From Aliiroseovarius lamellibrachiae (GTDB lineage Bacteria; Pseudomonadota; Alphaproteobacteria; Rhodobacterales; Rhodobacteraceae): 64,000 nt of DNA. This document shows, piece by piece, positions 21,062 through 28,929 of this stretch. Below the pieces are notes generated by a model. It was not told the origin of the DNA and made no database searches. It saw nothing but the letters and a program-made list of their open reading frames with translations. A program made the position numbers and the translations under genes. Within the stretch, counting starts at the first letter, position 1. The number at the start of each line of letters is the position of its first letter. The stretch covers positions 62,001-126,000 of the forward strand of contig NZ_JAHEVJ010000008.1 of assembly GCF_018599245.1 (NCBI RefSeq), in the 5' to 3' direction.

Positions 21062-21858
21062 ACTATCAACCGGTCATTCCATTCGGCGGCATGGCCGGTT
21101 GGTCCTTTTTACAGCGCACCCAAAGTGCGCAAAAAGAAGCTTTCAACGCGTCCCCAGTGATGGAACGGGACGTGCAATATTACAAAGAAAATATCGACAA
21201 AGTGAGTTCAGCTGAGGAGTTGGTCGATGACTACCGCCTGCTTAAAGTCACTTTAGGTGCCTATGGATTAGATGCCGACATTGGCAACAAATTCTATATC
21301 AAAAAGGTGCTTGAAGACGGAACATTGGACAACGATGACCTGTCAAACAAACTGTCTGACAAACGCTATTTTGAGATGGCGCGAGATTTTGGTTTTGGTG
21401 ACTTTGGCATCCCTGGAAACAAGCTCTCAGATTTTGGGGAAACCACCACTGACGCCTATCAAGAACGACAATTTGAAATTGCCGTGGGTGAACAGAGCCA
21501 AGAAATGCGTCTTTCGTTGTCATTAGAACGTGACCTAGGCGGTATTCTCGACAAATCCACCACTGACGAAGGGAAATGGTTCTCAGTCATGGGAAACCCG
21601 CCGCTGCGGCAAATTTTCGAAACGGCACTGGGCCTGCCAAGCACCTTTGCGACACTGGACCTGGACCAACAGCTTGATGTGTTTCGTGAAAAGTCTGAGA
21701 CTTATTTTGGTGACAGCACTGTTGATCAGTTTTCCAATCCTGAAAAAATGGAAGAATTAAATCGCCTTTTTTTGGTTCGGTCTGAAATTGCCAATGGCAC
21801 AGCATCCATGTCTGGTGGCACTATCGCATTGACGTTGCTGCAAAGCTTTAACCTTTAA
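21058..21858 (+). CDS. DUF1217 domain-containing flagellar-associated protein
   Basis: A 266-residue protein beginning MNYQPVIPFGGMAGWSFLQR. The DUF1217-type core includes EELVDDYRLLKVTLGAYGLD, GNKFYIKKVLEDGTLD and LSDKRYFEMARDFGFGDFG. The family is found with alphaproteobacterial flagellar genes, but I know of no established biochemical role. Its start overlaps the flbT stop (ATGA), so it belongs to the flaF-flbT transcript, and its end overlaps the opposing fliI stop by four bases. Confidence 0.8.
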   Translation: MNYQPVIPFGGMAGWSFLQRTQSAQKEAFNASPVMERDVQYYKENIDKVSSAEELVDDYRLLKVTLGAYGLDADIGNKFYIKKVLEDGTLDNDDLSNKLSDKRYFEMARDFGFGDFGIPGNKLSDFGETTTDAYQERQFEIAVGEQSQEMRLSLSLERDLGGILDKSTTDEGKWFSVMGNPPLRQIFETALGLPSTFATLDLDQQLDVFREKSETYFGDSTVDQFSNPEKMEELNRLFLVRSEIANGTASMSGGTIALTLLQSFNL

Positions 21859-23183
21859 TCGGCGTCAGCCTTGGGTAGCATACAGTTTCCAAGACGCCGA
21901 AAACTGGCGTCCGTATTATCCCACTCATCCTCAGCCAAGAACGCATCCAGTTTTGGGTAGCATTCGATCGCAGCATCCACCATCTGGTCGCTTCCTGCCG
22001 CGTAAAGCCCAGCCTGAATCATCATTTCCGATTTAGCATAGGCCCCAAGCCGTTGGCGTGCCGCAGAAATCAACGCATTTTCTGCATCTGTCGCCGCACC
22101 CGGTAAGGCGCGCGAAACAGAGCGCAGCAAGTCAATGGCCGGAAAACGACCACGTTCTGCAATTTCACGATCCATCACCACATGCCCATCCAAAACACCG
22201 CGCAAAATATCCGCAACGGGTTCTTCCATATCAGACCCCGCGACCAACACCGAAAAAATCGCTGTTATGTCCCCGGCCGCGCCCGTTCCGGGGCCAGCTC
22301 GTTCACAAAGGGTAGTAATTTGTTGCGCAGTAGACGGTGGGTATCCCCGAAGTGAGCTGCCTTCGCCGGACGCAAGCGCGATCTCTCTATGCGCTTCGGC
22401 AAACCGTGTCACACTGTCCGCGAGAAACAATACATGTTGTCCCTTGTCGCGAAAATGCTCGGCAACGGTCATGGCCGCCCACCCGGCACGCCGCCGCACC
22501 AAAGGGGATTGATCAGAGGTCGCGGCAATAACAACGGCGCGCGCCATTCCTTCTTTGCCCAAAACACGCTCTACAAATTCACGCACCTCGCGACCACGTT
22601 CCCCAATCAGGGCAATCACAACTACATCCGCATGAACCCCACGCGCGAGCTTTGCCAGCAAAGTTGATTTTCCTACACCCGACCCGGCAAAAAGACCAAT
22701 ACGCTGACCACGAACAAGCGGCAAAAGCGTATTAAATACAGCAAGCCCCGTTTCCAACCGCCCACCCAGAGCGCGACGCTCAGTCGGGTTGATGGATGCG
22801 CCACGCAGCGAGCGTGCGGTGGCGCCCCGCATCACGGCGTGCCCATCCAACGCTTTTCCAAACGGGTCAATCACGCGGCCAATCCAACTGTCATCTGGTG
22901 CAATTTGCCCCGACCCGCGCAAGGCCACTTGCTCGCCAATGCGCAGACCTTCCACATCGCCATCGGGCAATACGGTCACGCAATCTTTGGTCAGGTTCAG
23001 GACCTCGCCCAAGCGAATCTGTCCCGCTGCGCCGATTTCGACAAGGTCACCTTGCGCTGCCACATGGGACAAACCGGCCACCTCAATGGTTCCGCGCCCG
23101 ATCTCAACGATCCGCCCAATATCCGCAGTAGCGCGAACTGCGTCGACTTCTGCGGTGAGCTGCTCAAACCCGACAGGCTTCAT
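21855..23183 (-). CDS. fliI: flagellar type III export ATPase FliI
   Basis: ATPase of the flagellar export apparatus. The 442 residues have Walker A GLFAGSGVGKSTLL, the ALIGERGREVREF segment with the catalytic glutamate, Walker B FLADSVTRFAEAHREIAL and DGHVVMDREIAERGRFPAID. The start giving MKPVGFEQL was chosen because 41 upstream codons run back through the flgB promoter region. It is divergent from flgB, and no fliH partner lies nearby. Confidence 0.95.
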   Translation of the reverse strand: MKPVGFEQLTAEVDAVRATADIGRIVEIGRGTIEVAGLSHVAAQGDLVEIGAAGQIRLGEVLNLTKDCVTVLPDGDVEGLRIGEQVALRGSGQIAPDDSWIGRVIDPFGKALDGHAVMRGATARSLRGASINPTERRALGGRLETGLAVFNTLLPLVRGQRIGLFAGSGVGKSTLLAKLARGVHADVVVIALIGERGREVREFVERVLGKEGMARAVVIAATSDQSPLVRRRAGWAAMTVAEHFRDKGQHVLFLADSVTRFAEAHREIALASGEGSSLRGYPPSTAQQITTLCERAGPGTGAAGDITAIFSVLVAGSDMEEPVADILRGVLDGHVVMDREIAERGRFPAIDLLRSVSRALPGAATDAENALISAARQRLGAYAKSEMMIQAGLYAAGSDQMVDAAIECYPKLDAFLAEDEWDNTDASFRRLGNCMLPKADAD

Positions 23184-23232
23184 GGCGGTCTCCTCATTTT
23201 TATCTCTGAAACCATTTCTAAAGGAATCAAGG

Positions 23233-23247
23233 TTAAGCCTTAGTTGA
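23233..23247. promoter_or_regulatory. candidate CtrA box between fliI and flgB
   Basis: TTAA, seven bases, TTGA: one mismatch from the CtrA consensus TTAA-N7-TTAA. It lies in the 87-bp divergent promoter of fliI and flgB. CtrA controls flagellar genes in several Rhodobacterales, which makes the site plausible but unproven. Confidence 0.35.
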
Positions 23248-23270
23248 AGCCAATCGAGGGAGAAGCCCCG

Positions 23271-23666
23271 ATGTTTGATAAAATTGAAATTTTCCGGATG
23301 AGCCAAGGGCTAGCAAAGCATGCCGCCGCTCGTCAATCAACCATTGCGCAGAATGTCGCAAATGCGGATACGCCGGGCTATCAAGCCCGCGATATCGCCT
23401 CTTTTGCTGAGACATATGAAACCAACGCTGATCATGGGGGCATGCGTGCCACCCGAGCCAAACATTTTGGCACCACGGCCGGGGGTTACACCGCCACAGC
23501 ACCAGAAACCATCATTCGCCAAGGGGCAACCTCACCCAATGGAAACTCCGTTTCTCTTGAAAGTGAGATGATGGCAGCCGCAGAAGCCAAAAGCGATCAC
23601 AACCTCGCGTTGGCCGTCTACAACACTTCCATGAACATTATGCGCGCCTCGATTGGGCGTCGGTAG
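23271..23666 (+). CDS. flgB: flagellar basal-body rod protein FlgB
   Basis: Proximal rod subunit, 131 residues, starting MFDKIEIFRMSQGLAKHAA. It has the rod/hook family signature NVANADTPGYQARD. First gene of a nine-gene plus-strand run through fliL. A TTG nine codons earlier is rejected as start because it lies in the promoter region and inside the candidate CtrA box. Confidence 0.94.
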   Translation: MFDKIEIFRMSQGLAKHAAARQSTIAQNVANADTPGYQARDIASFAETYETNADHGGMRATRAKHFGTTAGGYTATAPETIIRQGATSPNGNSVSLESEMMAAAEAKSDHNLALAVYNTSMNIMRASIGRR

Positions 23667-23676
23667 GAGGTGATAC

Positions 23677-24069
23677 ATGAATGATTTGAAAGCCTCAATC
23701 GCCGCCGCAGCATCTGGCATGAAAAGCCAGGCATCTCGCCTGCGCCATGTTTCGGAAAACATCGCAAACGCTGACACGCCGGGGTATCGGCGCAAAATAG
23801 TCAGCTTTAATGAAACGGTCGAAGCAGGGCGTGCCACTGGGCTGGTTGAAACCGGCCGGCTGACCCTCGACCAGACGAAATTGCCCAGCGTGTACGACCC
23901 CTCGCACCCGATGGCCAATGAGAATGGCTACTACGACGGCTCGAATGTCGATCTGGTGGTCGAAATTGCTGACTCGCGCGAAGCGCAACGCAGCTATGAG
24001 GCGAACCTCAAAATGTTCGATCAGGCAAAGCAAATGTCTAAAAGCCTGCTCGATCTACTTCGCAGATAG
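23677..24069 (+). CDS. flgC: flagellar basal-body rod protein FlgC
   Basis: Proximal rod subunit, 130 residues. It has the signature SENIANADTPGYRRK near the N-terminus and the C-terminal EANLKMFDQAKQMSKSLLDL expected for FlgC. AGGAGGTGATAC precedes the ATG. It is ten bases after flgB and eleven before fliE, with no internal promoter visible. Confidence 0.95.
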   Translation: MNDLKASIAAAASGMKSQASRLRHVSENIANADTPGYRRKIVSFNETVEAGRATGLVETGRLTLDQTKLPSVYDPSHPMANENGYYDGSNVDLVVEIADSREAQRSYEANLKMFDQAKQMSKSLLDLLRR

Positions 24070-24080
24070 GAGACACCAGA

Positions 24081-24371
24081 ATGGATGTTAAATCCTCTAT
24101 TGCGGCCCAAGGCTATGCAGCCACCCGTCCCGCGACACAGCCAAAGGCGCGTCCGGACGGACCGGCGGTGGATTTTGCTAAAACGGCAAATGACTTCGCC
24201 GCCACCATACAACAGGGCGAACAAACCGCGCTCGCGGCAATGTCGGGGAATGCAGATCCACATTCTTTGGTTCAGGCGTTGGCACAAACGGAACTCGCCG
24301 TGGAGACGGCAGTGACCATTCGTGACAAAGTCGTCGAGGCCTATCAGGAAATCCTGAGGATGCCAGTATGA
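24081..24371 (+). CDS. fliE: flagellar hook-basal body complex protein FliE
   Basis: Adaptor between the MS ring and the rod, 96 residues. The C-terminal part, with ALAQTELAVETAVTIRDKVV followed by AYQEILRMPV, matches FliE. The N-terminus is variable, as usual. The MS-ring gene fliF that it contacts is not in the window. Its stop overlaps the fliQ start (ATGA). Confidence 0.92.
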   Translation: MDVKSSIAAQGYAATRPATQPKARPDGPAVDFAKTANDFAATIQQGEQTALAAMSGNADPHSLVQALAQTELAVETAVTIRDKVVEAYQEILRMPV

Positions 24372-24637
24372 TGAATGACGTGATCTTTTTCGACACTTTG
24401 CGTGCCGGGCTTTGGAATGCGGTTTTGATTTCCATGCCGATCCTCACTGTGGCTTTGGTCGCGGGTGTGGTGGTGGGCCTATTCCAAGCGCTCACCTCAA
24501 TTCAGGAAATGACGCTGACATTTGTCCCAAAACTGGCGGCGATCTTGACCGTATTTTGGGTGTCCATGAGTTACATGACCGAAACATTGACCGGCTTTTT
24601 TCAAAACCAGATCATCCCTTTGATTGCGGGGATCTGA
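24368..24637 (+). CDS. fliQ: flagellar export apparatus protein FliQ
   Basis: Inner-membrane component of the type III export gate, 89 residues with two transmembrane helices (about 16-36 and 53-75). It includes VVGLFQALTSIQEMTLTFVP, a family hallmark. It forms a complex with FliP and FliR, neither of which is encoded here. One base separates its stop from the flgF start. Confidence 0.94.
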   Translation: MMNDVIFFDTLRAGLWNAVLISMPILTVALVAGVVVGLFQALTSIQEMTLTFVPKLAAILTVFWVSMSYMTETLTGFFQNQIIPLIAGI

Positions 24638-24638
24638 C

Positions 24639-25358
24639 ATGGACAATATCGGCTATACCGCTCTCACCCGCCAGTCAGGCTTGATGCGTGAAATGCAAAC
24701 CGTTGCGAACAACATCGCAAACAGTTCTACGACAGGCTATCGCCGAGAAGGTGTGATTTTTTCGGAGTATGTTCAACAGCTTGACAAAGGCGACGCCTCT
24801 CTTTCCATGGCCACAGCCAATGCTCGACTGATTGATCTGCAACAAGGGGCATTGACCCAAACCAATGGCAGTTTTGATCTGGCCATTGAAGGGGATGGTT
24901 TTTTCATGGTTGAGGGTGCCGACGGCCCCCTGCTCACCCGTGCAGGTGCATTTACCCCCTCTGCTGAGGGGGAGTTAACGACCGCCGATGGGTTGCGCCT
25001 TTTGGACGCCGGTGGTGCACCCGTTTTTGTTCCCCCGGATGCGGGATCCATCTCGGTCGCCGCAGACGGAACGATGTCAGCCGACGGGCGTCCGCTTACT
25101 CAAATCGGCCTTTATCTTCCAACTGATCCTAATGACTTGAAACACCGTGACGGGGTTCGTTTTGCGGCACCCGGAGGAACTGAGCCGGTCTTGGAAGGTG
25201 CCTCAATTCTGCAAGGATTTGTCGAAGGATCGAACGTCAATCCGGTTCAAGAAATCACCCGCATGATCGAAGTTCAGCGCAGTTATGAGCTGGGACAGAT
25301 GTTCATGGAAAAAGAGGATGAGCGTATTCGTTCTGTCCTTCAAACCGTCGTGAAATAA
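24639..25358 (+). CDS. flgF: flagellar basal-body rod protein FlgF
   Basis: Proximal rod subunit, 239 residues. It starts MDNIGYTALTRQSGLMREM and carries NNIANSSTTGYRREG, then DLAIEGDGFFMVEG and the C-terminal GSNVNPVQEITRMIEVQRSY typical of rod/hook proteins. The ATG five codons inside the open frame was used because it follows the fliQ stop directly and matches the family start. Confidence 0.93.
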   Translation: MDNIGYTALTRQSGLMREMQTVANNIANSSTTGYRREGVIFSEYVQQLDKGDASLSMATANARLIDLQQGALTQTNGSFDLAIEGDGFFMVEGADGPLLTRAGAFTPSAEGELTTADGLRLLDAGGAPVFVPPDAGSISVAADGTMSADGRPLTQIGLYLPTDPNDLKHRDGVRFAAPGGTEPVLEGASILQGFVEGSNVNPVQEITRMIEVQRSYELGQMFMEKEDERIRSVLQTVVK

Positions 25359-25368
25359 GGAGGCCGCC

Positions 25369-26154
25369 ATGCGTTCTTTACAAATCGCCGCCACCGGCAT
25401 GCTCGCCCAGCAAATGCGGGTTGAAACCATTTCAAACAACCTCGCCAATATGAACACAACCGGTTACAACGCCCGCCGGGCCGAGTTTGCCGACCTGCAT
25501 TACCAACAAGCCACACGCCCCGGCACAATCAATGCAGCCGACGGCACAATCATCCCAACGGGGGTTCAATTGGGTCTAGGGGTGCGCCCCTCATCCGTCA
25601 CGATGATGGTTCAACAAGGCAGTCTTTCGCAAACAAACGGAGAATTGGATGTCGCGATTGAAGGCAAAGGCTATCTAGAAGTCACGCTTCCCAGCGGGGT
25701 CTCTGCGTATACCCGTGATGGTGCCTTAAAACTATCCCCCGACGGGCAAATCGTAAACTCAGACGGTTACCCAGTCGTACCAGACATCACCATCCCATCT
25801 GACGCGCGGTCGATTTCTATCAATGCCGAAGGAGAGGTTTACGCATATTTCAAGGATGTTGTAGAGCCTGAACTCATGGGGGCATTCACCCTGACCGGCT
25901 TCACCAACGAAAAGGGGCTCGAAGCGATTGGGTCAAATCTCTACTCCGAAACTGCTGCCTCCGGCGCACCGCTTACCTCCGCACCTGGTGAAAATGGCCT
26001 CGGAACCCTTCGTCAAAACTATCTCGAAAACAGTAGCGTAGACGCAGTGCGAGAGATCACAGAGCTGATTGAGGCCCAGCGAGGCTATGAAATGAACTCA
26101 AAAGTCATCACCGCATCCGACCAGATGTTGGCGGCAACCACGCAGGTACGATGA
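25369..26154 (+). CDS. flgG: flagellar basal-body rod protein FlgG (distal rod)
   Basis: Distal rod subunit, 261 residues. MRSLQIAATGMLAQQMRVET and ISNNLANMNTTGYNARRAEF open the protein. It ends with LENSSVDAVREITELIEAQR and MLAATTQVR. The FlgG-specific stretch after the N-terminal helix distinguishes it from FlgF. AGGAGGCCGCC precedes the ATG. Its stop overlaps the flgA start. Confidence 0.95.
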   Translation: MRSLQIAATGMLAQQMRVETISNNLANMNTTGYNARRAEFADLHYQQATRPGTINAADGTIIPTGVQLGLGVRPSSVTMMVQQGSLSQTNGELDVAIEGKGYLEVTLPSGVSAYTRDGALKLSPDGQIVNSDGYPVVPDITIPSDARSISINAEGEVYAYFKDVVEPELMGAFTLTGFTNEKGLEAIGSNLYSETAASGAPLTSAPGENGLGTLRQNYLENSSVDAVREITELIEAQRGYEMNSKVITASDQMLAATTQVR

Positions 26155-26591
26155 TGGTACGGTTGGCTTTTCTGTTTCTCTTACTGTCCGCGACCTTTGC
26201 GTCAGCTGATATCGTTTTGGCAGCAAAAACGATGCGCGCGCACAGCTTGCTTACAGAAAACGATCTGACAGTCTCGGAGGGCGAGTTGCCCGGTGCATAT
26301 GTTGCCATTGAGGAGCTGATTGGTCAGGAAACGAGGGTTGTCCTATACGCTGGCCGACCAATCAGAATCGACGATGTTGGCCCCCCCGCTTTGGTGGACC
26401 GCAATCAAATCGTCGTCTTGATATACTCCATCGGCGGCTTAAATATCGCAACCGAAGGCAGAGCGATGGCGCGTGGCGGTCTTGGCGATCGCATCCGTAT
26501 CATGAACCTTTCCTCTCGTAGCACAGTTAATGGCACCATTCAGGCCGATGGAACCGTTTCGGTCGCGCCCCCCCAAATTCCCGGCTCATAA
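26151..26591 (+). CDS. flgA: flagellar P-ring assembly chaperone FlgA
   Basis: Periplasmic chaperone for the FlgI P ring, 146 residues. A signal peptide (MMVRLAFLFLLLSATFASA) is clear. A SAF-like region follows: LAAKTMRAHSLLTENDLTVS, VLYAGRPIRIDDVG, GRAMARGGLGDRIRIMNLSS and VNGTIQADGTVSV. It overlaps the flgG stop (ATGA). Two C7 runs (near 26381 and 26567) lie in the gene. FlgI is encoded nearby but on the opposing operon. Confidence 0.9.
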   Translation: MMVRLAFLFLLLSATFASADIVLAAKTMRAHSLLTENDLTVSEGELPGAYVAIEELIGQETRVVLYAGRPIRIDDVGPPALVDRNQIVVLIYSIGGLNIATEGRAMARGGLGDRIRIMNLSSRSTVNGTIQADGTVSVAPPQIPGS

Positions 26592-26602
26592 AGGATCTAT
26601 AA

Positions 26603-27331
26603 ATGCGCCTGTCTGTTATTGTCTTACTTTTGATCGTCACGGTGTCGGGTTGCTCCCGGCTTGAAAATGTTGGGAAGGCGCCAGCTTTGTCGCCAGTCGA
26701 AATCAACCAAGAGCACCATGCCATGACTACGGCTGCCTTACCTGTGAAGCCACTAAACCAAAGCTCGTCCTCACGCGCATCCACTTGGAGCCGGGGGCGA
26801 CAATCGCTATTAGGGGACCGTCGCGCCCAACAGTCCGGCGATATTTTAACCGTGGTTATCGAAATTAACGACCGCGCAGAATTTTCCAACAGCTCGACCC
26901 GATCGCGTGACGGTTCTGAAACAATGGCGGTGCCGTCTCTTCTTGGCATTCCGCAAAAGATCAACGAAGCCCTTCCGTCAGGCGCCACCACTGATCCCGC
27001 AGTGGAATTCAACTCCAAAAGCTCTTCAACAGGCAGTGGATCGGTACGTCGCAACGAAAAACTGGAATTGCGTGTCGCCGCCACCGTGCTTGGAACCCTC
27101 CCAAACGGTGTTCTGCAAATCCAAGGATCACAAGAGGTCCGCGTGAATTTTGAATTGCGCGAGCTGCTTGTCACTGGATTTGTGCGTCCAGAGGATATCT
27201 CACGCCAAAACGAAATTGCCTATGACAAGATTGCCTCCGCACGCATTTCATATGGTGGTAGAGGAATCATTTCCGACGTTCAACAACCACGTATCGGCCA
27301 ACAAGTCGCCGACGTAATCCTTCCGTTTTGA
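26603..27331 (+). CDS. flgH: flagellar L-ring lipoprotein FlgH
   Basis: Outer-membrane L ring, 242 residues. The signal peptide ends in a lipobox (VTVSGC), predicting a lipoprotein. Family motifs follow: LGDRRAQQSGDILTVVIEIN, ELRVAATVLGTLPNGVLQIQ, GSQEVRVNFELRELLVTGFV and the closing ARISYGGRGIISDVQQPRIG. It is in the same transcript as flgA and fliL. Confidence 0.95.
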   Translation: MRLSVIVLLLIVTVSGCSRLENVGKAPALSPVEINQEHHAMTTAALPVKPLNQSSSSRASTWSRGRQSLLGDRRAQQSGDILTVVIEINDRAEFSNSSTRSRDGSETMAVPSLLGIPQKINEALPSGATTDPAVEFNSKSSSTGSGSVRRNEKLELRVAATVLGTLPNGVLQIQGSQEVRVNFELRELLVTGFVRPEDISRQNEIAYDKIASARISYGGRGIISDVQQPRIGQQVADVILPF

Positions 27332-27344
27332 CCAGGAGAAAACA

Positions 27345-27854
27345 ATGGGAAAAATCCTTCCAATTCTACTGGCATTGATCGGCTTAGGCGGAGGCGTGGG
27401 TGCTGGGTTGATGTTACGCCCCCCCCCTGAAGTGGTCGAAATCAACCCTTGCGGCGACCCGAACGCAATTGCAGAAGCCAGCCATACGACCAAACCTGCG
27501 ACTGTGGAGCCCGAGGAAGAGGGGGCTCCTACCAGCGATTTTGTGAAAATGAACAACCAATTTGTAATCCCGGTCGTTGGAGACGGGCAGGTTCGATCTT
27601 TGGTCGTGGTATCTCTGAGCCTAGAGATTGCCTTGGGTGGTAGCGAAGAGTTTTATCAACGCGAACCCAAACTAAGGGACGCGTTTTTGCAAGAGCTTTT
27701 CAATCATGCTAACCTTGGAGGGTTTGATGGTGTCTTTACGGATTCAGTTCGACTATCAAGCCTTCGTATGGCTTTAGAAGAAGTTGCCAGCAAAATTATG
27801 ACCGTTGAAGTGATGGATGTATTGGTTACGGATATCGTACGCCAAGACATCTAA
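27345..27854 (+). CDS. fliL: flagellar basal-body-associated protein FliL
   Basis: Single-pass membrane protein around the stator, 169 residues. One transmembrane helix (about 4-24, ILPILLALIGLGGGVGAGLM) is followed by a linker and a periplasmic domain with NNQFVIPVV and RLSSLRMALEEVASKIM. A C8 tract at codons 25-28, just after the membrane segment, could be prone to slippage. The motor gene motA is not adjacent; the transcript ends at a hairpin 30 bp downstream. Confidence 0.85.
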   Translation: MGKILPILLALIGLGGGVGAGLMLRPPPEVVEINPCGDPNAIAEASHTTKPATVEPEEEGAPTSDFVKMNNQFVIPVVGDGQVRSLVVVSLSLEIALGGSEEFYQREPKLRDAFLQELFNHANLGGFDGVFTDSVRLSSLRMALEEVASKIMTVEVMDVLVTDIVRQDI

Positions 27855-27881
27855 GCTAGCAGTTCACTCCTTGCGCAGCGT

Positions 27882-27909
27882 CCGCCACTTTGAGAAATCT
27901 GAGTGGCGG
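27882..27909 (+). terminator. hairpin terminating the flgB-fliL transcript
   Basis: CCGCCACT and AGTGGCGG form a perfect 8-bp stem with a 12-base loop, followed by TTT. It lies 28 bp after the fliL stop, at the start of a gene-poor region. Confidence 0.6.
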
Positions 27910-27987
27910 TTTCCAGTTGCACGATGTGATTGTTAAAATGAAGCCTACCGCGAACACAGGTGCCGGTATTACGGTGAACCCTCCAAC

Positions 27988-28047
27988 TCAGATATTAAGC
28001 GACGTTCGTATCCGTGCGTGGATTTCGTCAGTCTGCTTCAGGCCCAT
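27988..28047 (-). pseudogene. 5' stub of a transposase orfA (second IS relic)
   Basis: Read on the minus strand, AAAAAAGGAG precedes an ATG encoding MGLKQTDEIHARIRTSLNI, then a stop. The opening MGLKQTDE resembles the start of IS3-type OrfA proteins that I recall from Rhodobacterales; after it the similarity stops. I infer a decayed remnant beside the clearer IS relic at 28106. Only about eight residues support this. Confidence 0.3.
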
Positions 28048-28105
28048 AGTAAGTCTCCTTTTTTGCCGTAATTGCGATCAAAGGAGCGGCCTCAAACCGC
28101 AATAG

Positions 28106-28451
28106 TGAACCGCCCCGGTTTTCCCGGAGACTGTTTAGTTCTTCTCAAGCGACTTTATCGAATGTGTTCAAGTGCCTTGATCCGATCCCGTTCGGCGGTC
28201 GTCACACCATCACGCCGGCCGCTGTCAGTCTCAGCCCGCCGGACCCAGGCCCTGAGCGTGTCAGGCCCACAGCCGATCTTTGGCGCAATTGATTTGATCG
28301 CAGCAGATTGACTACCAAACTCACCCTGATGCTCGAACACCATCCGCACAGCACGTTCGCGCACTTCAGGTGAATATCTGTTTCCACATTTGTTCTTTTC
28401 CATAACCCAGTATCCTTACTTCTGGGTCTCCGGCAAACAAGGGGCGGTTCA
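28106..28451 (-). mobile_element. 346-bp deletion derivative of an IS3-family element
   Basis: Both ends are present as terminal inverted repeats: TGAACCGCCCC, a variable stretch, then CCGGAGAC, matching at 22 of 26 positions. Between them is only the 5' part of an orfA; orfB is gone. A complete element of this family is about 1.2-1.4 kb. No direct target duplication is evident at the borders. It may be mobilised in trans if a related active copy exists. Confidence 0.75.
28155..28403 (-). pseudogene. truncated IS3-family transposase OrfA
   Basis: An 82-codon frame starting [20 protein letters not shown] has the OrfA helix-turn-helix ([20 protein letters not shown], then WVRRAE). It breaks off at RIKALEHIR, where intact proteins would continue into the ERENRELR leucine-zipper region. 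The frame therefore lacks the zipper and the OrfB catalytic domain and cannot transpose by itself. Confidence 0.75.
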
Positions 28452-28929
28452 GTTCGACGAACCATATTACCCGACAACCCGCATTTTCTGCCGCCTTCTA
28501 GGTTGTCCTCCGAGCGGTTAGCACAACGGCATTGCCCAACCCTTCAGGCCCCTCATTGATACCAAATATCGACCTCTCCCAGCGACCCCAACTATCCTAC
28601 TGCCATTATTCGACGGTTGGCGCTGAGGCGTTTGATAGAACCGTTTTGCTGATACTTATCCTCGGACCTATGGTCGACGAAGGGCACACGAGATAGGAAT
28701 ACCTTCCTCACCATAAGGCCTGCTGAAACTATACGCATTTTCAGGGGGCGACTAGATTTTCCACGACTTACGCTTAATTTCTCATAAAACTGTCCACAGA
28801 TGCTGTGCTGTGGAAAGCCGGTATTGAAGCGTTTTCCGCCGATGAACGCACTGATTTCAGCCGTTCAGCAGCATCAAGGGAATTGCCCCTTGCCCCAACG
28901 AAATACTGGGGGGGATTAGCCATTTTAGC
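28452..28929. other. gene-free stretch between IS relic and flgI
   Basis: About 480 bp with stops in all frames and no recognisable gene or RNA. Directly beside the IS end is a short palindrome (GTTCGACGAAC). Composition is less GC-rich than in the flanking genes. Together with 27910-28105 it looks like decayed DNA at a rearrangement scar. Confidence 0.5.
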
